Origin: Lactarius indigo
Lineage: Eukaryota; Basidiomycota; Agaricomycetes; Russulales; Russulaceae
NCBI GenBank assembly: GCA_025766275.1
Contig: JAFKAC010000008.1
Location: 1,798,001 to 1,862,000 of the forward strand
Direction of reading: 5' to 3'
DNA: 64,000 bases
Below, piece after piece: positions 1-12,049 of the stretch (positions are counted from its first letter, which is position 1; every line of letters starts with the position of its first letter). The notes under the pieces are model-generated. The model was given only the letters and a program-made list of their open reading frames with translations, did not search any database and was not told the origin of the DNA. The position numbers and the translations under genes were made by a program.

Positions 1-402
1 TACTCAGCTGCGATACGATACGTAGTAGTGCAAGCTTCTTCGGATGCTTTGCGCTTGTGGGGCAGACATTTCGCCGTGGACGTTCTGCGTATCAAGCTGA
101 GTATCCAACTTATTTTAATTTGGTCGCTTACTGTAAATCCTGGAATTCAATTGGTTGATTTTTCACCACAGAATTATGACACTTTGACCTTTCTCCTTGC
201 AGGGCAGTGGCAGGAAATTGGCTGAAATTTCCGGAATAGGTCTGGCAAAACGGACTAGTGGTACCAAGGTTCCAAACGGTGTTGGATTTGCGAAAACCAG
301 ATGCTCGACCTCGCAATGCGATGCATCGCTCTCCTTGCCCCAACCTTTCACCACCACCTCGCTTCCTTTGGTACCCTGAGCTGGCCCAGATGCGTTTACG
401 CA

Positions 403-408
403 TATAAG
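403..408 (+). promoter_or_regulatory. TATA box of lipase copy 1
   Basis: TATAAG lies 47 bp upstream of the lipase ATG at 455. A conserved box reading CCTGAGCTGGCCCA sits just upstream at about 375-388, at the same place relative to the TATA element as in the other five lipase copies. The spacing suggests a transcription start near 430. Confidence 0.6.
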
Positions 409-454
409 CTCTAGCATTCGCCCGTCGTTCTGTCAGCATTCCGCCTCTGTGACC

Positions 455-1676
455 ATGGTTTTCTTACGATCTTCTGCTCTCGCTCTCGTGCTCGCCGGAC
501 TCGCCCGTGCAGCTGCAGTCAAGCGTCAGGATATCACCCCACTCACTACCACCCAAATCTCGTCGTTCGCTCCGTTCACTCACTTCGCGAGCACCGCTTA
601 CTGCAACCCATCCACGACAATAAACTGGACCTGCGGTGGTGCGTCGCTCGCCACCCTCTCTACCATGTGCAGCTATGATGTACTGATGGCCCCTCTTCTA
701 GCCAATTGCCAAGCAAACTCCGACTTCCTGCCAACGGCATCCGGCGGCGATGGGGACGCAACACAATTTTGTGGGATACAGTCATAGCTGACCTGGTCCC
801 GAGTTGTACTCACGTAGCCCTCCATACAGGGTATGTCGGGTTCTCCCCGTCGCAGAACAACACGGTCATAGTCGCACACCAAGGCACTGACACCAGCAAA
901 TTGTAAGTTTACCTTGCTGAGACATTCTTTTGACACATTCGCTCATCCCTCGCATCAGATTACCCATCCTGACTGACACCAATCTCTCACCCGCACCTCT
1001 GGACACATCCCTCTTCCCAGGTGTTCCATCCTCTGTGGAAACGCACGATGGATTCGCCTTGGAACAGGCTAGGTATGTCACACGTCACCCTCTCTCATCA
1101 TTTCTCCTCATCCCGACAAAACACTTGCGCAGGACCGCATCCACGATCCTCTCCGCCGTCCAGCAGACACTCTCCACGCACCACGCGTCGTCCGTGACCG
1201 TCGTCGGCCACTCCCTCGGCGCGGCGCTCGCGCTCCTCGACGGCGTCTACCTCCGCCTCCGTCTCGACGCAAGCGTGAACGTGCGGGTGATCGGCTACGG
1301 CATGCCTCGTGTCGGAAACCAGGCCTTCGTCAACTGGGTCGACACCCACCTGAGCGGCCAGGTGACGCGCATCAACAACAAGGAAGACCCCGTCCCAATC
1401 GTTCCCAACAAACTTTTGGGCTACCACCACGCCTCGGGCGAGGTTCACATCACGGACTCGGGCACATGGGAGTCTTGCCCCGGTGAGCCTTTTTCTCGTC
1501 ACTATTGGGGGTGTGCGGGTGCGGCGGAGCGCTGACGAGAGCGCGCGGCGGCGGGTTACTTTTCAGGCCAGGACAATCCTTCCACTAAGTGCACCGTCGG
1601 CGATGTCCCGAACATCTTTAAGGGAAACACGAAAGATCACAACGGGCCCTATGACGGAATCTCTATGCACTGCTGA
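455..1676 (+). CDS. Secreted class 3 lipase, copy 1
   Basis: Extracellular alpha/beta-hydrolase lipase/esterase (fungal class 3 lipase or feruloyl-esterase-like family), expected to cleave carboxylic esters. The N-terminus is a signal peptide ending near Ala-Ala followed by VKRQ, a Kex2-like cleavage site. Exons join through five short GT-AG introns: the first donor GTGCGT lies near 635, the last acceptor near 1566. The nucleophile motif GHSLGAA is encoded around 1206-1228, the acid Asp is in NNKEDPVP near 1385, and the probable catalytic His is in KDHNGPYDG near 1636. The last residues are SMHC, whereas the other copies end in MGC. ATG 455 is chosen because it opens the signal peptide; an in-frame GTG lies two codons upstream. 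No frameshift or stop was found in the spliced frame. Its closest arrangement is with copy 2, about 3.05 kb downstream in the same orientation. Confidence 0.85.
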
Positions 1677-3438
1677 TTTCTCTAGAAGCAGAACAAGGCC
1701 CCGTTGTACATATCCCTCGTGCACGCCTCGTGATCGCGGCCAACAGGCCAACAGAAGGAGCCGTCCCCAATTTGACCAAATCTATTTCCCTCCCTCGATT
1801 GATAGAACCATAGTCTACGTATGTTGTGTAGTTTCTCGACTTCAGTGCATAGTTAATGTAGGCGCCGGGTGTGTGCGAATGATACCTGGGGAAGAATTGT
1901 CCTTACACTTTCCATAGGTTTCACTTACGCTCACTTACGCCTGGATAGTTAATGTTCCTATCTAGTACTCCTTGACGTTTTTAAAAAAAATTAAAATTAA
2001 AAAAACCACACAGTACATTTACACGGTTATGTGCACACCCCCACCGGAAATAAATAGCTCTATCTGAAATAAACTGCTGTTGAGCCGATGTGCTCTCAAT
2101 AAGGGGTAGGGCCCTTACTCGCTGTGCCAGATCCACATTGGCACTGGCTGCTGTCTTGCATCCCTTTGATTCCCTCAAATATGTTCGACCCTACTCAACA
2201 GACGACCGTGAGGAGCATCGGCCGACCTTAATATATGTTCGCTGTTTACACCAATCATCTTACTACACTTTGATATAGAGAAAACGGTAAGTTGCAAAGA
2301 ACAACCCATTTAGCAACTCTGCAAGAACCTGCCAGTGGTGGCGGTTCATTACCGCGGGAGACCCCTATTTGTTCAGCTCGTTCCACCTCTGAATTTGGCA
2401 TACGCAAGACTGAATGGGGCGGCTTGGTTGAAGGAAACATCGCCGCGGCGGACGCTGACGTACCACGGGAGATGAGGTACATTTGAAGAACCCGCGGAGC
2501 CGCTCCTCACGCGTGATGGTCGCGAGCCAACGGAAGGTCGGGCGGTATTAGATGTTCAGCAAGGGGTTCTGGAAGCGGTACTTCACTTTTTGTATGGGGT
2601 GGCGCGTGTCAGTGGAACGCTCTCGCTCCAACTTTCCGTTTCGTACGGTGGTCACCCATGTCAAATTTGAATCCCCCGGGGCCCCTGCGATGGCACCGTT
2701 GAGAAAATCCAGAGCGCTAATAGGATCAAGTTCGACCGTGTGCAGGCACCACCCAAAGATAAAAATCAATAGATTGCTGCGGGGGGTCGTGACAGTTCGT
2801 TGCCCTGAAAACCAGATGTAGCACACTACTTCAGACGCATCGAGGCTATGCGTGCTCTGCAACGGTACGTTGTTGCCTAGCAGGTGGCAGCACCACCGCG
2901 GACGGAATCTCGCATCCAACGAAGTCCGTCGGTCCGTTCGGATCGGTGCAGGTGTGTTATTAGACGCTGTTAAAATTATTAAGTTACGCTTTTGTCTTTT
3001 ACTGCGGAAACCAATATCGTGTTACTCAGCTGCGATACAATTCATAATGGAAGCTCCTTCAGACACTGTGTATACTTGTGGGAAAGACATAAAACGTGTC
3101 TCCGTGGACATTCTATGTATCAAGCCAAGTATCAAGCAATGCGTTCTAATTTAGTCGCTTAAATCCTGGAATCCAAATGGTCGGCTTTTCACCACTGAAT
3201 TAGAGCACAGCGGGTCAATCGGAACCATGGCACTTTGATTTTTCTCCTGGCAGGGTAGTGGCAGACGATTTGCTGAGTTTTCCCGAATAGGTCTGGCACA
3301 ACAAGAAGACTTCAATGACCTTGGATTTGCGAAAATCGGACGCTCGACCTCGCAACGCGATGCATCGCTCTCCTTGCCCCTACCTTCCACTACCTCGCTT
3401 CCTTTGGTATCCTGAGCTGGCCCAGATGAATTCCCGCA
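1677..3438 (+). repeat. Spacer with duplicated module A between lipases 1 and 2
   Basis: No gene is recognised. 1677-2280 is lipase 3' flank with an A/T-rich run near 1981-2005. From about 2440 to 3000 the sequence matches 5200-5900 (module B): shared landmarks are GCGGTATTAGATGTTC, GATCAAGTTCGAC and GGTCCGTTCGGATCGGTGCA. From about 3010 to 3440 it matches 1-410, the upstream region of lipase 1. This shows that lipases 1 and 2 sit in tandem units of about 3.0 kb. Confidence 0.6.
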
Positions 3439-3444
3439 CATAAA
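3439..3444 (+). promoter_or_regulatory. Degenerate TATA element of lipase copy 2
   Basis: CATAAA occupies the position held by TATATAAG in other copies, 58 bp before ATG 3502. The conserved CCTGAGCTGGCCCA box is at 3411-3424. The TATA core has lost its second TA, so this copy may be transcribed more weakly; this is an inference. Confidence 0.45.
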
Positions 3445-3501
3445 CCATGGCGTCCGTACGTCATCCTGTTAGTGCACCGTCGTTTCACCTCTAATACGAC
3501 C

Positions 3502-4702
3502 ATGGTTTTGTTGTGGTCTTCTGTCTTCGCTCTCGTGCTCGTCGGACTTGTCCATGCAGCCTTAGTCAAGCGTCAGGATATCACCCCACTCAGCTCCAGT
3601 AAAATAGCCTCCTTCGCTCCGTTCACTCACTTCACGAGCACAGCTTACTGCAACTCCTCCACGACAAGAAACTGGAGCTGCGGCTGTACGTCGCTCTACC
3701 TCTCTGTGGAGCCGTGATGTACTGATTACCCTCTTCTAGTCAACTGCCAAGCAAACCCTGACTTCCAGCCAGTGGCGTCCGGAGGCGATGGCGACGGAAC
3801 GCAATTTTGTATGATACAACCATAGTTAACCTGGTCCTGGGTTATACTCACGCGGCCTCCGCACAGGGTATGTCGGGTTCTCCCCGTCGCAAAAGACCGT
3901 CGTTGTTGCCCACCAGGGAACTGCCATCAGCAAGTTGTAAGCGAGCCTTGCTCAGACATTCTTTCGGCACCTTCGCTCATTCCTTGCACCAGATTACCCA
4001 TACTGATTGATATCGATTTCATCCTCGTGCCACTGGATTCGTCCCTCTTCCCGGGTGTTCCATCCTCCGTGGAGGTACACGATGGCTTCGCCTCGGAACA
4101 AGCTAAGTATGTTACACGTCACACACTCTCGTTAACGCTCAGTATCCCGACAAAATACTTGCGCAGGACTGCACCCACGATCCTCTCCTATGTCCAGCAG
4201 ACGCTCTCAGCGCACGGCACGACTTCCGTGACCGTCGTCGGCCATTCTCTCGGCGCGGCGCTCTCGCTCCTCGATGGCCTCTACCTCCACCTCCATCTCG
4301 ACGCGAATGTGAACGTGCAGGTGATCGGCTATGGCATGCCTCGTGTCGGGAACGCGGCCTTCGCAAATTGGGTAGACAGCCAGCTGGGTGGCCAGGTGGC
4401 GCACATCAACAACCGGAAGGACCCCGTCCCGATCCTTCCTCCCAGATTTTTGGGCTTTCACCACGCCTCAGGCGAGGTTCACATCACAGATTCGGGCACA
4501 TGGGAATCTTGTCCCGGTGAGCCTTTTTTGCCCCTCTCTCGGGCGTGCGGGTGCGGGACGCTGACGAGAGCGCGCGGCGGGTTGCATTTCAGGCCATGAC
4601 AATCCTTCCACCGAGTGCACCGTCGGCGATGTACCGAGCGTCTTCAATGGCAAAGCCAGCGATCACCACGGGCCCTACGGTGGCATCTCTATGGGCTGCT
4701 GA
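3502..4702 (+). CDS. Secreted class 3 lipase, copy 2
   Basis: Same family, signal peptide, KRQ processing site and six-exon structure as copy 1. The spliced frame was followed to the TGA at 4700-4702 without a break. GHSLGAA is encoded near 4240-4262, the acid Asp in RKDPVPI near 4420, and the probable catalytic His in SDHHGPYGG near 4665. Differences from the other copies include GTAIS in place of GTDTS in the region before the third intron and LLWSS in the signal peptide. The first-intron donor is GTACGT rather than GTGCGT. The cluster context (six copies) suggests dosage or substrate diversification of an extracellular lipolytic function. The exact substrate cannot be read from sequence. 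Confidence 0.85.
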
Positions 4703-6600
4703 TCTATCTCAGAAGCAGAACGAAGCAGAACCCGTCGTACATCTGCCTCGCAAATGCAGGCAACAGAAAAGAAATTGTATTTCTCTTTCATAATGTACAT
4801 ACCGTGGAATCAGTACTAATCCAAGAGTTCAGTTGTATGCAAGTTCAAGGAGTGCAATAGGTCGCCGTGTTCCCAACGTCGTCTTAGCCTAAAATTTGGG
4901 AGGTGAGGTAGGATATATTGATATGAGATCATTTAAAAAAAGAGAGATCCACTCAAAAGTTCGAGGACTGTACGGCAAAGAAACTGAGATTCAGTCAGCT
5001 ATCAAGGCAGTCTTGTTGGAGCTTGCAACTTTGTTTGGGGACATAGTAAGACTTGAAGGAGAAAGTGGTGAGTTGAAAAGGGCAGTCCATTCAGCAGTGG
5101 TGGGCCATGGCCGTGGGGACCCCTTGATCTTCCACCTCTTTGGCATAGACAGGAGAGCATGTGAGGGGGAGAAACATTGTCGCGGCAGACACCAATGTAT
5201 CAGGGGAGACAAGGTGCCCTTGAAGAACTCACGGCGCTCCTCACGTGTGATGTGATCGTCGCGAGCGCGTGGAAAGTCGAGCGGTATTAGATGTTCGGGG
5301 CGGAGTTCTAGAAGCAGTACTGTACTTCACTTTCGTGTGCCAGTGGGGTAGCGCGTGGGACCAGGCACGGAACGCTCTCGCTTTAGTACGGCGATGTATG
5401 GGACCCATTTGGGCCAAATGGGAATCTACAACTAGACCAGGGACCCTTGCGACGGTTCTGGAGGGAAAATCCAGAGTGGGATCAAGTTCGACTGTGTGCA
5501 GGCATGCGGTGCTCGTATGTCAGTTGATCCCTTAAAAATTAAAATTAAAAAATAGACAGATGGTCGCGTGGGAATGACAGCCTGAGCCCATCGGTTTGTT
5601 GTCTTGAGAATCAGACATAGCCCCGTAGCTAGCTCTCAAGCGCATGAAGGCTGTGCGGGTTCTGCTCCGGTACGTTGTTGCTTGTGAGATCTTGTGGGAT
5701 CCCAGGACTGCGCCGTGGCAACCTGGGCAGCAAGACCACGGAGGCACAAAAATCGCTCACCGGCAATCATCGCTCAGAGGTATCACCCCGGTCCACTCGG
5801 ATCGGTGCACATGGCAAACCTTCCCTCCATTTCGGGAGAAGCCGCCCTCAATGTTAAGGTACCTAGGTTTTCAATTCAATTCTCTCGATATGAAACCAAT
5901 GTCGTGCTACATTGCCGATACTCCACTCTTCAGACTCTCTTGACCGGGTAGTCAACGTTTCTTCGGACCCTTTGTGCACTTCAACTTGTTGCACTGGCTT
6001 TGATCTGATACAACCATTGATATCTCAATTCAAAGGACGTGTTTGGCACCATGAATCATATTAATCACCCAGCGGGTCAATCCGGAACGATAACACTTTG
6101 ATCCTTCTCTTTACAGGGAGTGGCAGACCCTGTTTCTGAAAACTTCCTGAATAGGTCTGATACAAGTGCAGCTCTTGCCAAATAGCCTTTTTTTCTAGCC
6201 ATGCGCAAAACCAACTTCTTGTGAGCGAGCCCTTGTGGTCTCCCTCGCCAAGGAAACGCAGCGGTATGCGAAAGGGTATATCTTTGGCTGGACAAATGTA
6301 ACGTGCTCGTGGTTACACTTCGTCACATGAACAACCACGAAACACTTCAGCAGGTGATCATCATTCGTGCCGAGCATTCAGTTCCCAGACACTCCTGTGC
6401 TTCCCAACACTCTCAAGCTGTGGGGCTCGTAATATGGGCGATGCTCAGCGAGCAGGTGGTACCAAGATCCCAATGCCGTTTGTTGATCTGTCCTGGCTTC
6501 GAAATGTGTTATTGTTCTCACTAGTCTCATGCGCAACCACCCCGTCGCTACCACGCGATGCTCGTCTCACCACGACACTGTGACATCGTTTCTCCAAATG
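4703..6600 (+). repeat. Spacer with duplicated module B between lipases 2 and 3
   Basis: No convincing gene. About 5200-5900 is the second copy of the module seen at 2440-3000, with the same order of landmarks (GCGGTATTAGATGTTC, then GATCAAGTTCGAC, then an A/T-rich stretch near 5536, then GGTCCACTCGGATCGGTGCA). 5890-6240 matches the lipase upstream regions at 3010-3300 and 13080-13170 (the shared CTCTTGCCAAATAGCC block is at about 6173). Confidence 0.6.
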
Positions 6601-6647
6601 GCGAGAGACGTAGTACCTTGAGCTGGCCGAAACGCGTCCCCGGGCCC

Positions 6648-6655
6648 TATATAAG
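6648..6655 (+). promoter_or_regulatory. TATA box of lipase copy 3
   Basis: TATATAAG lies 63 bp upstream of ATG 6711. The GAGCTGGCC box is at about 6617-6629. A further conserved block, GTTTCTCCAAATG, is at about 6589-6601 and corresponds to TTTTCTCCGAAA in copies 4, 5 and 6. Confidence 0.65.
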
Positions 6656-6710
6656 CCGTAGTGCTTGCCCGCCGTCCTGTCAGCGCATTGTCGTTTTCAC
6701 CTCTACGATC

Positions 6711-7936
6711 ATGGTCTTGTTGCGATCTTCTGCTATTGCTCTCGTGCTCGCTGGACTTGTCCAGGCAGCCGCAGTCAAGCGTCAGACTATCACTTCACTC
6801 AGCTCCAGCCAAATTTCTTCGTTTGCTCCGTTCACGCACTTCGCGAGCACCGCATACTGCAATCCCTCCACAACCAGAAATTGGAGCTGCGGTTGTGCGT
6901 CAATCTCCGCCCTTTATACTTCCCCGCGCACTCCTAATATACTGATGGTCGTCTTCTAGCCAACTGCCAAGCAAACCCCGACTTCCAGCCAGTGGCGTCC
7001 GGAGGCGATGGCTCAGGAACACAGTTTTGTGGGATACATAGCTGACCTTGCCCTGAGTCGTACTCACGCAGCCTCCGCACAGGGTATGTCGGGTTCTCCC
7101 CGTCGCAAAACACCGTTATTGTCGCCCACCAAGGCACCGACACCAGTAAATTGTAAGCAAACCTTGCTTAAACGTTATTCCAGTACTGTCGCTAATCCTC
7201 GCGTCAGCTTGGCCGACCTGACTGACGCCGATTTCTTCCTCGAGTCACTGGACACAACCCTCTTCCCAGGTGTTCCATCCTCCGTGGAAGCGCACAATGG
7301 TTTCGCTTCGGAACAGGCTAGGTATGTCACGCCCCCCTCTCTCTTCCATGCCCTGCATACCGACCAAATTATGTGTAGCACCGCCCCCACGATCCTTTCT
7401 GCCGTCCAGCAGACGCTCTCGGCACACGGCGCGTCGTCTGTGACCGTTGTCGGCCACTCCCTCGGCGCGGCGCTCTCACTCCTCGATGGTGTCTACCTCC
7501 GTATTCATCTCAGCTCGAGCGTTAACGTGCGAGTAATTGGCTACGGGATGCCCCGCGTCGGGAATCAGGACTTCGCCAACTGGGTCGACAGCCACCTCGG
7601 AGGACATGTCACGCACATCAACAACCGAGAGGATCCCATACCGATCGTACCCGGGAGGTTCTTGGGCTTCCATCACGCCTCTGGCGAGGTTCACATCACG
7701 GACTCGGGCGTATGGGAAAATTGCCCCGGTGAGTTTCTTCTCTCTCCCTGGCGTCCGATTGCGGCTTTTGGGTGGGGCGCTGACGTTCGCACGCTTGCAC
7801 ACGTGCGGTGGGTTGCGTTGTTTTAGGCCAAGATAATACCTCCACCCTGTGCACTGTCGGAGATGTGTCGAACATCTTTGAGGGCTCCACTGGAGACCAC
7901 GGCGGTCCCTACGCTGGCATCACGATGGGCTGCTGA
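6711..7936 (+). CDS. Secreted class 3 lipase, copy 3 (reference exon model)
   Basis: Exons were placed at 6711-6894, 6960-7028, 7083-7152, 7208-7321, 7379-7728 and 7827-7936. All introns are GT-AG and all phases match, giving 298 aa, a normal length for secreted fungal class 3 lipases. The order is signal peptide (hydrophobic core ALVLAGLVQ), KRQ processing site, conserved NWSCG segment with paired Cys, WYVGFSPSQNTVIVAHQGT (the strand and loop typical of the family), nucleophile motif GHSLGAA, DPIPIVP with the acid Asp, FHHASGEVHIT, and TGDHGGPYAG with the probable catalytic His. It ends MGC. The block around intron 4 and exon 5 is almost identical to the inverted copy 4, intron included, although other exons differ. 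Lipase 4 converges on it from the right. Confidence 0.9.
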
Positions 7937-9111
7937 TTTTCTTTGAGAAGCAGTTGATGCAGCATCCGTCGTTGTAGTACGTGTGCCCTGCGGGCCACAG
8001 AAAAACAGGGGAACTCTATTATTCGTTCCCTTGTACGACTTCAAGTTTGTATATATATATTTATCAAAGGCGTGGGATGTAGCTATACCTTGTGATCGTG
8101 GATTATCTGTGTTTGCCAATAAAAAGTTGGGGTTCAGGTACCCCCACAATATAAATATATCCGAGCCTGTCTGCCAAGAGCCAGCATTTCTGTACACTGG
8201 CATGTGCACTCGAGGGTAAGAATCTGCGAAACGCCCCTCTTTTCCTCCCGTTTTACGTGATTGGATTAGGTGATTGAATTTGCTTGCCGTCGGGCTTTTG
8301 CTTCTCGAGCTCGTCTAGGGACTTGTGAGTATGGATTGACCCCGACTCTCCCAGGCTCTGCTCTCCGGCTCTCCGGACATATTCGAGTGCCGACAGATTT
8401 ATGTTTTTCTTCGGAACTGCCACTGAGAACGGCCCATACAGTGTCTGTTTCACCTTTCCTTCCGGGTTGATACTTCGGTCGTCATCCCCTTCAAGTTCCC
8501 CACGGTCTTGAACCCTGCTACGAATAAGTGCACCTGCATCGAGACTCGGACTGGGCATTCTGTCGTCATCAGACACCGATGACGATGATTCAAGTGGAAA
8601 CTTCTGCGGCCTTTCCTTTCTCCATTCCACTAGTAGTCGGAGCTGCTGATGCATGTACTTATATTGTTAGTACAATCTCGTTCTCGAAAACCCCTCGTGT
8701 GTACTCACGAAGTAGCTCTGTCAATTTCGTCCCTTCTCGATCTCGTATGGGCCCAGGGTCCCCGCATCAATTTATCGACCAGTTCCGTATACTCTGCACA
8801 CACTTCGTATCTTCGCTGCGGAGTATCTGCACTACCAAGTACACGGCCGGCTAGAAGATGTGTGCAGTGGGTCACCTGAGCCTGCTTTGGCCCTTCGTGT
8901 ACTCGTCCCGTCTCATGCACACATACGGGCACCAAGTTCAGCTCGGAAGACACGCTTGCAGATCACCTGAACCTCAACCCCCTTTACAGACTGCACATTT
9001 ACATTGTTTACAGCTCCGCCTTTGTAAAATGGTTTTAAAGTTTCTGTTATGTGGCCCGCGATCGCGAGGCACATGTATGACGGGTTCCGTTGATTCTGCG
9101 TCTGAAAGAAA
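7937..9111. other. Convergent spacer between lipases 3 and 4
   Basis: This is the 3' flank of two convergent lipase genes. 8060-8220 resembles the 3' flanks of copies 5 and 6 (shared GGGGTTCA and GTGCAC-ACTCG landmarks), and 8880-9110 is the inverted equivalent. On the minus strand between 8953 and 8253 two open stretches contain protein-like sequence (YTELVDKLMRGPW; QLRLLVEWRKERPQ), but they could not be joined by a phase-compatible intron. A degraded gene fragment is possible; no function is proposed. Confidence 0.3.
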
Positions 9112-10329
9112 TCAGCAACCCATAGAGATCCCATTGTACGGCCCATCGTGATCGCTCAGACTGCCCACGAAAATGTTCGGTACATCGCCAACGACGCACA
9201 GAGTGGAAGGATTGTCTTGGCCTGCATTGAGAAGTGACCCCCCGCGCGTCAGCAGAACAAAAGAGCCCGGAAGCAATCCTGGGAAACGACAAGTACTAGG
9301 GACTCACCGGAGCAACTTTCCCATGTGCCTGAGTCCGTGATGTGAACCTCGCCAGAGGCGTGGTGGAAGCCCAAAGACATGCCTGGCACGATCGGGATGG
9401 GGTCCTCTCTGTTATTGATGTGCGTAACCTGGCCGCTCAGGTGGCTGTCAACCCAGTTGGAAAAGTCCTGATTCCCGAAGCGGGGCATCCCGTAGCCAAT
9501 CACTCGCACGTTAACGCTCGAGCTGAGATGAATACGGAGGTAGACACCGTCGAGGAGCGAGAGCGCCGCGCCGAGGGAGTGGCCGACGACGGTCACGGAC
9601 GACGCGCCGTGTGCCGAGAGCGTCTGCTGGACGGCAGAAAGGATCGTGGGGGCGGTGCTACACATAATTTGGTCGGTATGCAAGGCATGGAAGAGAGAGG
9701 GGGGTGTGACATACCTAGCCTGTTCCGAAGCGAAACCATTGTGCGCTTCCACTGAGGATGGAACACCTGGGAAGAGGGATGGGTCTAGCGGCGTAAGGGT
9801 GAAACTGGCGTCGGTAAGGTCGGCGAAGCTGATGCGGGGGGTGAGTGGCAATGCCGGGTGAACGTCTAAGTAGGGTTGGCTTACAACTCGCTGGTATCGG
9901 TTCCCTGGTGGGCAACAACGGCGGTATTTTGCGACGGGGAGAACCCGACATACCCTGTGCGGGGCTACGTGAGTGCGACTCAGGACCAGGCCATCTATGA
10001 TTGTATCCCACAAAATTGTGTTGCCCCACCATCGCCTCCGGACGCTACAGGCTGGAAGTCGGGGTTTGCTTGGCAGTTGGCTAGAAGAAGGCCATCAATA
10101 CATCATGGCTGCACGGGGCGGTAGAGATGCCAGCAAGCGACGCACCACCGCAGCTCCAGTTTCTCGTCGTAGAGGGGTTGCAGTATGCAGTGCTCGCAAA
10201 GTGAGTGAACGGAGCGAACGATGAGATTTGGCTGGAGCTGAGTGGGGTGATAGCTTGACGTTTGAATACGGTTGCGCTGACGAGCCCAACGAGAACGAGA
10301 ACGAATGCAGAAGGCTGCAGCAAAACCAT
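9112..10329 (-). CDS. Secreted class 3 lipase, copy 4 (inverted)
   Basis: The only lipase copy on the minus strand. ATG is the complement of 10327-10329; the stop is the complement of 9112-9114. Signal peptide, KRQ site, six exons and all motifs are kept: GHSLGAA near 9585, NNREDPIPIVP near 9400, and DHDGPYNG, with the probable catalytic His, near 9145. Residue changes include GMPRFGN for GMPRVGN after the nucleophile domain. The region 9480-9740, covering intron 4 and most of exon 5, is about 96 percent identical to copy 3 by eye, including the normally variable intron. Its 5' flank is also inverted, so the whole unit (about 8.9-12.0 kb) was turned over. It is convergent with copy 3 and head-to-head with copy 5. 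Confidence 0.85.
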
Positions 10330-10383
10330 GGTCGTAGAAATGCAACGACGATGCGCTGACATGATGACGTGCAAATACCACGG

Positions 10384-10391
10384 TTTATATA
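10384..10391 (-). promoter_or_regulatory. TATA box of lipase copy 4
   Basis: TATATAAA on the minus strand, 55 bp before the ATG at 10329. The conserved TCCTGAGCTGG box is the complement of about 10412-10422, and the TTTTCTCCGAAA block is the complement of about 10440-10455. Confidence 0.65.
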
Positions 10392-10459
10392 CAATGCGGG
10401 AGTGCACCTGGTCCAGCTCAGGATACTATTCCTTTCGCCTTTCGGAGAAAACGAAGCCA

Positions 10460-12049
10460 CGACAAAACAGTGAGCCAACCACCACGAGGTGGTTGTTGGG
10501 GCAAGTATGGATGAAGAGGCATTGCGTTGTCAAGATAGATCAGCTCCGACCGCATAGTTGAAAGGTTATTTGAATGTTGGGACCACCTGCTCTCAAAGCA
10601 CCGCCATGAGTACAAGACTGTAGCTTGAGAAAACGGTGTACTGGAAGGCACAGTGTCTGGGAATATTCGGCACGAATGGTGGTGACTTGGTGGAGCGTTT
10701 GTGGTTGCCCAGGTGAGAGGCGCGACCACATGGCACGGAAGACGACGACGTGCCAAAGTTATCACGCTGCAGCGCATCGCGACGACAACTAGGTGAGGGC
10801 AACCACAAGGGCCCGCTTACAAGCACTTGGTCGGTGTGTGGCTCGAAGAGCTCTGGTGACAGACCCCCAATGTGACCGTCATGGTCAACTAAAAATACGC
10901 CCGTCATTGAATATGGTCAAGCGCCATAGTGCCGATTGACATTCTGGGTGATATATATGGTCCATATGTTGATTCGTATGTTCTACTGGTTCTATCGGTT
11001 AATATCACAAGTACATTTGCCTGCATGATGGGACCGAAGAGTATTTGCATCTATCCGGGTAAGAGTGTCCGAAGAGTATGGCAGCCCTGAGCAGCACGAC
11101 GTTGATTCCTTCCCCAATAGGCCTGGAAGACGAAGGGCAAGGGGAGAATCGAGACAGCAACCGTTGTCACGGCATCTTTGCTGGAGGATCATCATACTGT
11201 GTAGAGGGATATACACGTGCGTCTATCCGAGCGGACCGGCCCACGCCTTGTCCGGTCTTCAAGCTGACCTCCGGCTCCGGCGTGCTGCCAGCATTGCCCC
11301 AGCAATGCACCCACAGGTCTGCTGTTCTGACAGGTAATAACGTGCAGAGGCAGAGGTCCACGTAACCATGGGATATTTGGAGATGTCTGATTCTCAGGGA
11401 AATGAAGCCACTGTGTTGTCAGGGTCCTCCAATGGTTCCACCACAACCATCAGTTCTATATCCAGCTCTATTTTTGGACCAACTGGACATATGCAAGTGG
11501 GGTTTGGCGCCTCTGCCGTCGAACTTGATCACCCTCGCGACTTTCTAGCCAGCACTGTTGCAGGCGTCTCGGGTCCCATGTGACACAGCTAAAACCCACA
11601 AGTTAAGCTTATCGATACAAGGGGTTAGCAGAAATGCTAAGCACCCATAGGCCTAGACGGTGGGGCCGGGGGGTCCCATGGAGTGCCATCAAATTTTTGT
11701 ACTCAAGTGCCTAATGCAAGCCCTACAAACATTAATGAAGAACCCCTTCTTAGCAACTTGCTTACAATATTTCTTTTTGCAATAGAAAATGACATAGCAG
11801 CCCCCCCTCCCCCGAGTCATTGAAAATTTACCTTGTGAAGATGGGGGAGAGGTAGAAGAGGACGAGGGAGGGAAAAAGTCTATATCCCAAGCCGACACTG
11901 CAGGTGCGTTGGGCCCGCAAGACATTGCACGCACGCCAAGAAGTTGTTCACGATGGCCAATGCGAGCCTCTACACAGATAAGTACTGCTTGTATTCTCGT
12001 TCTTGCTGCTGGGTCTTGATAATTCCGATCGGCATCGTCAGGGACCCGG
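10460..12049 (-). repeat. Inverted upstream unit of lipase 4
   Basis: No gene is recognised. Read on the minus strand, 10540-10780 resembles the regions upstream of copies 5 and 6. 11050-11560 contains, in reverse order, the module landmarks CCGTGACAACGGT, GGACCGG-CGGAT and GATCAAGTTCGAC. 11590-12049 holds no recognisable feature; a C-rich tract lies near 11802. This supports inversion of a whole duplicated unit rather than of the gene alone. Confidence 0.5.
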
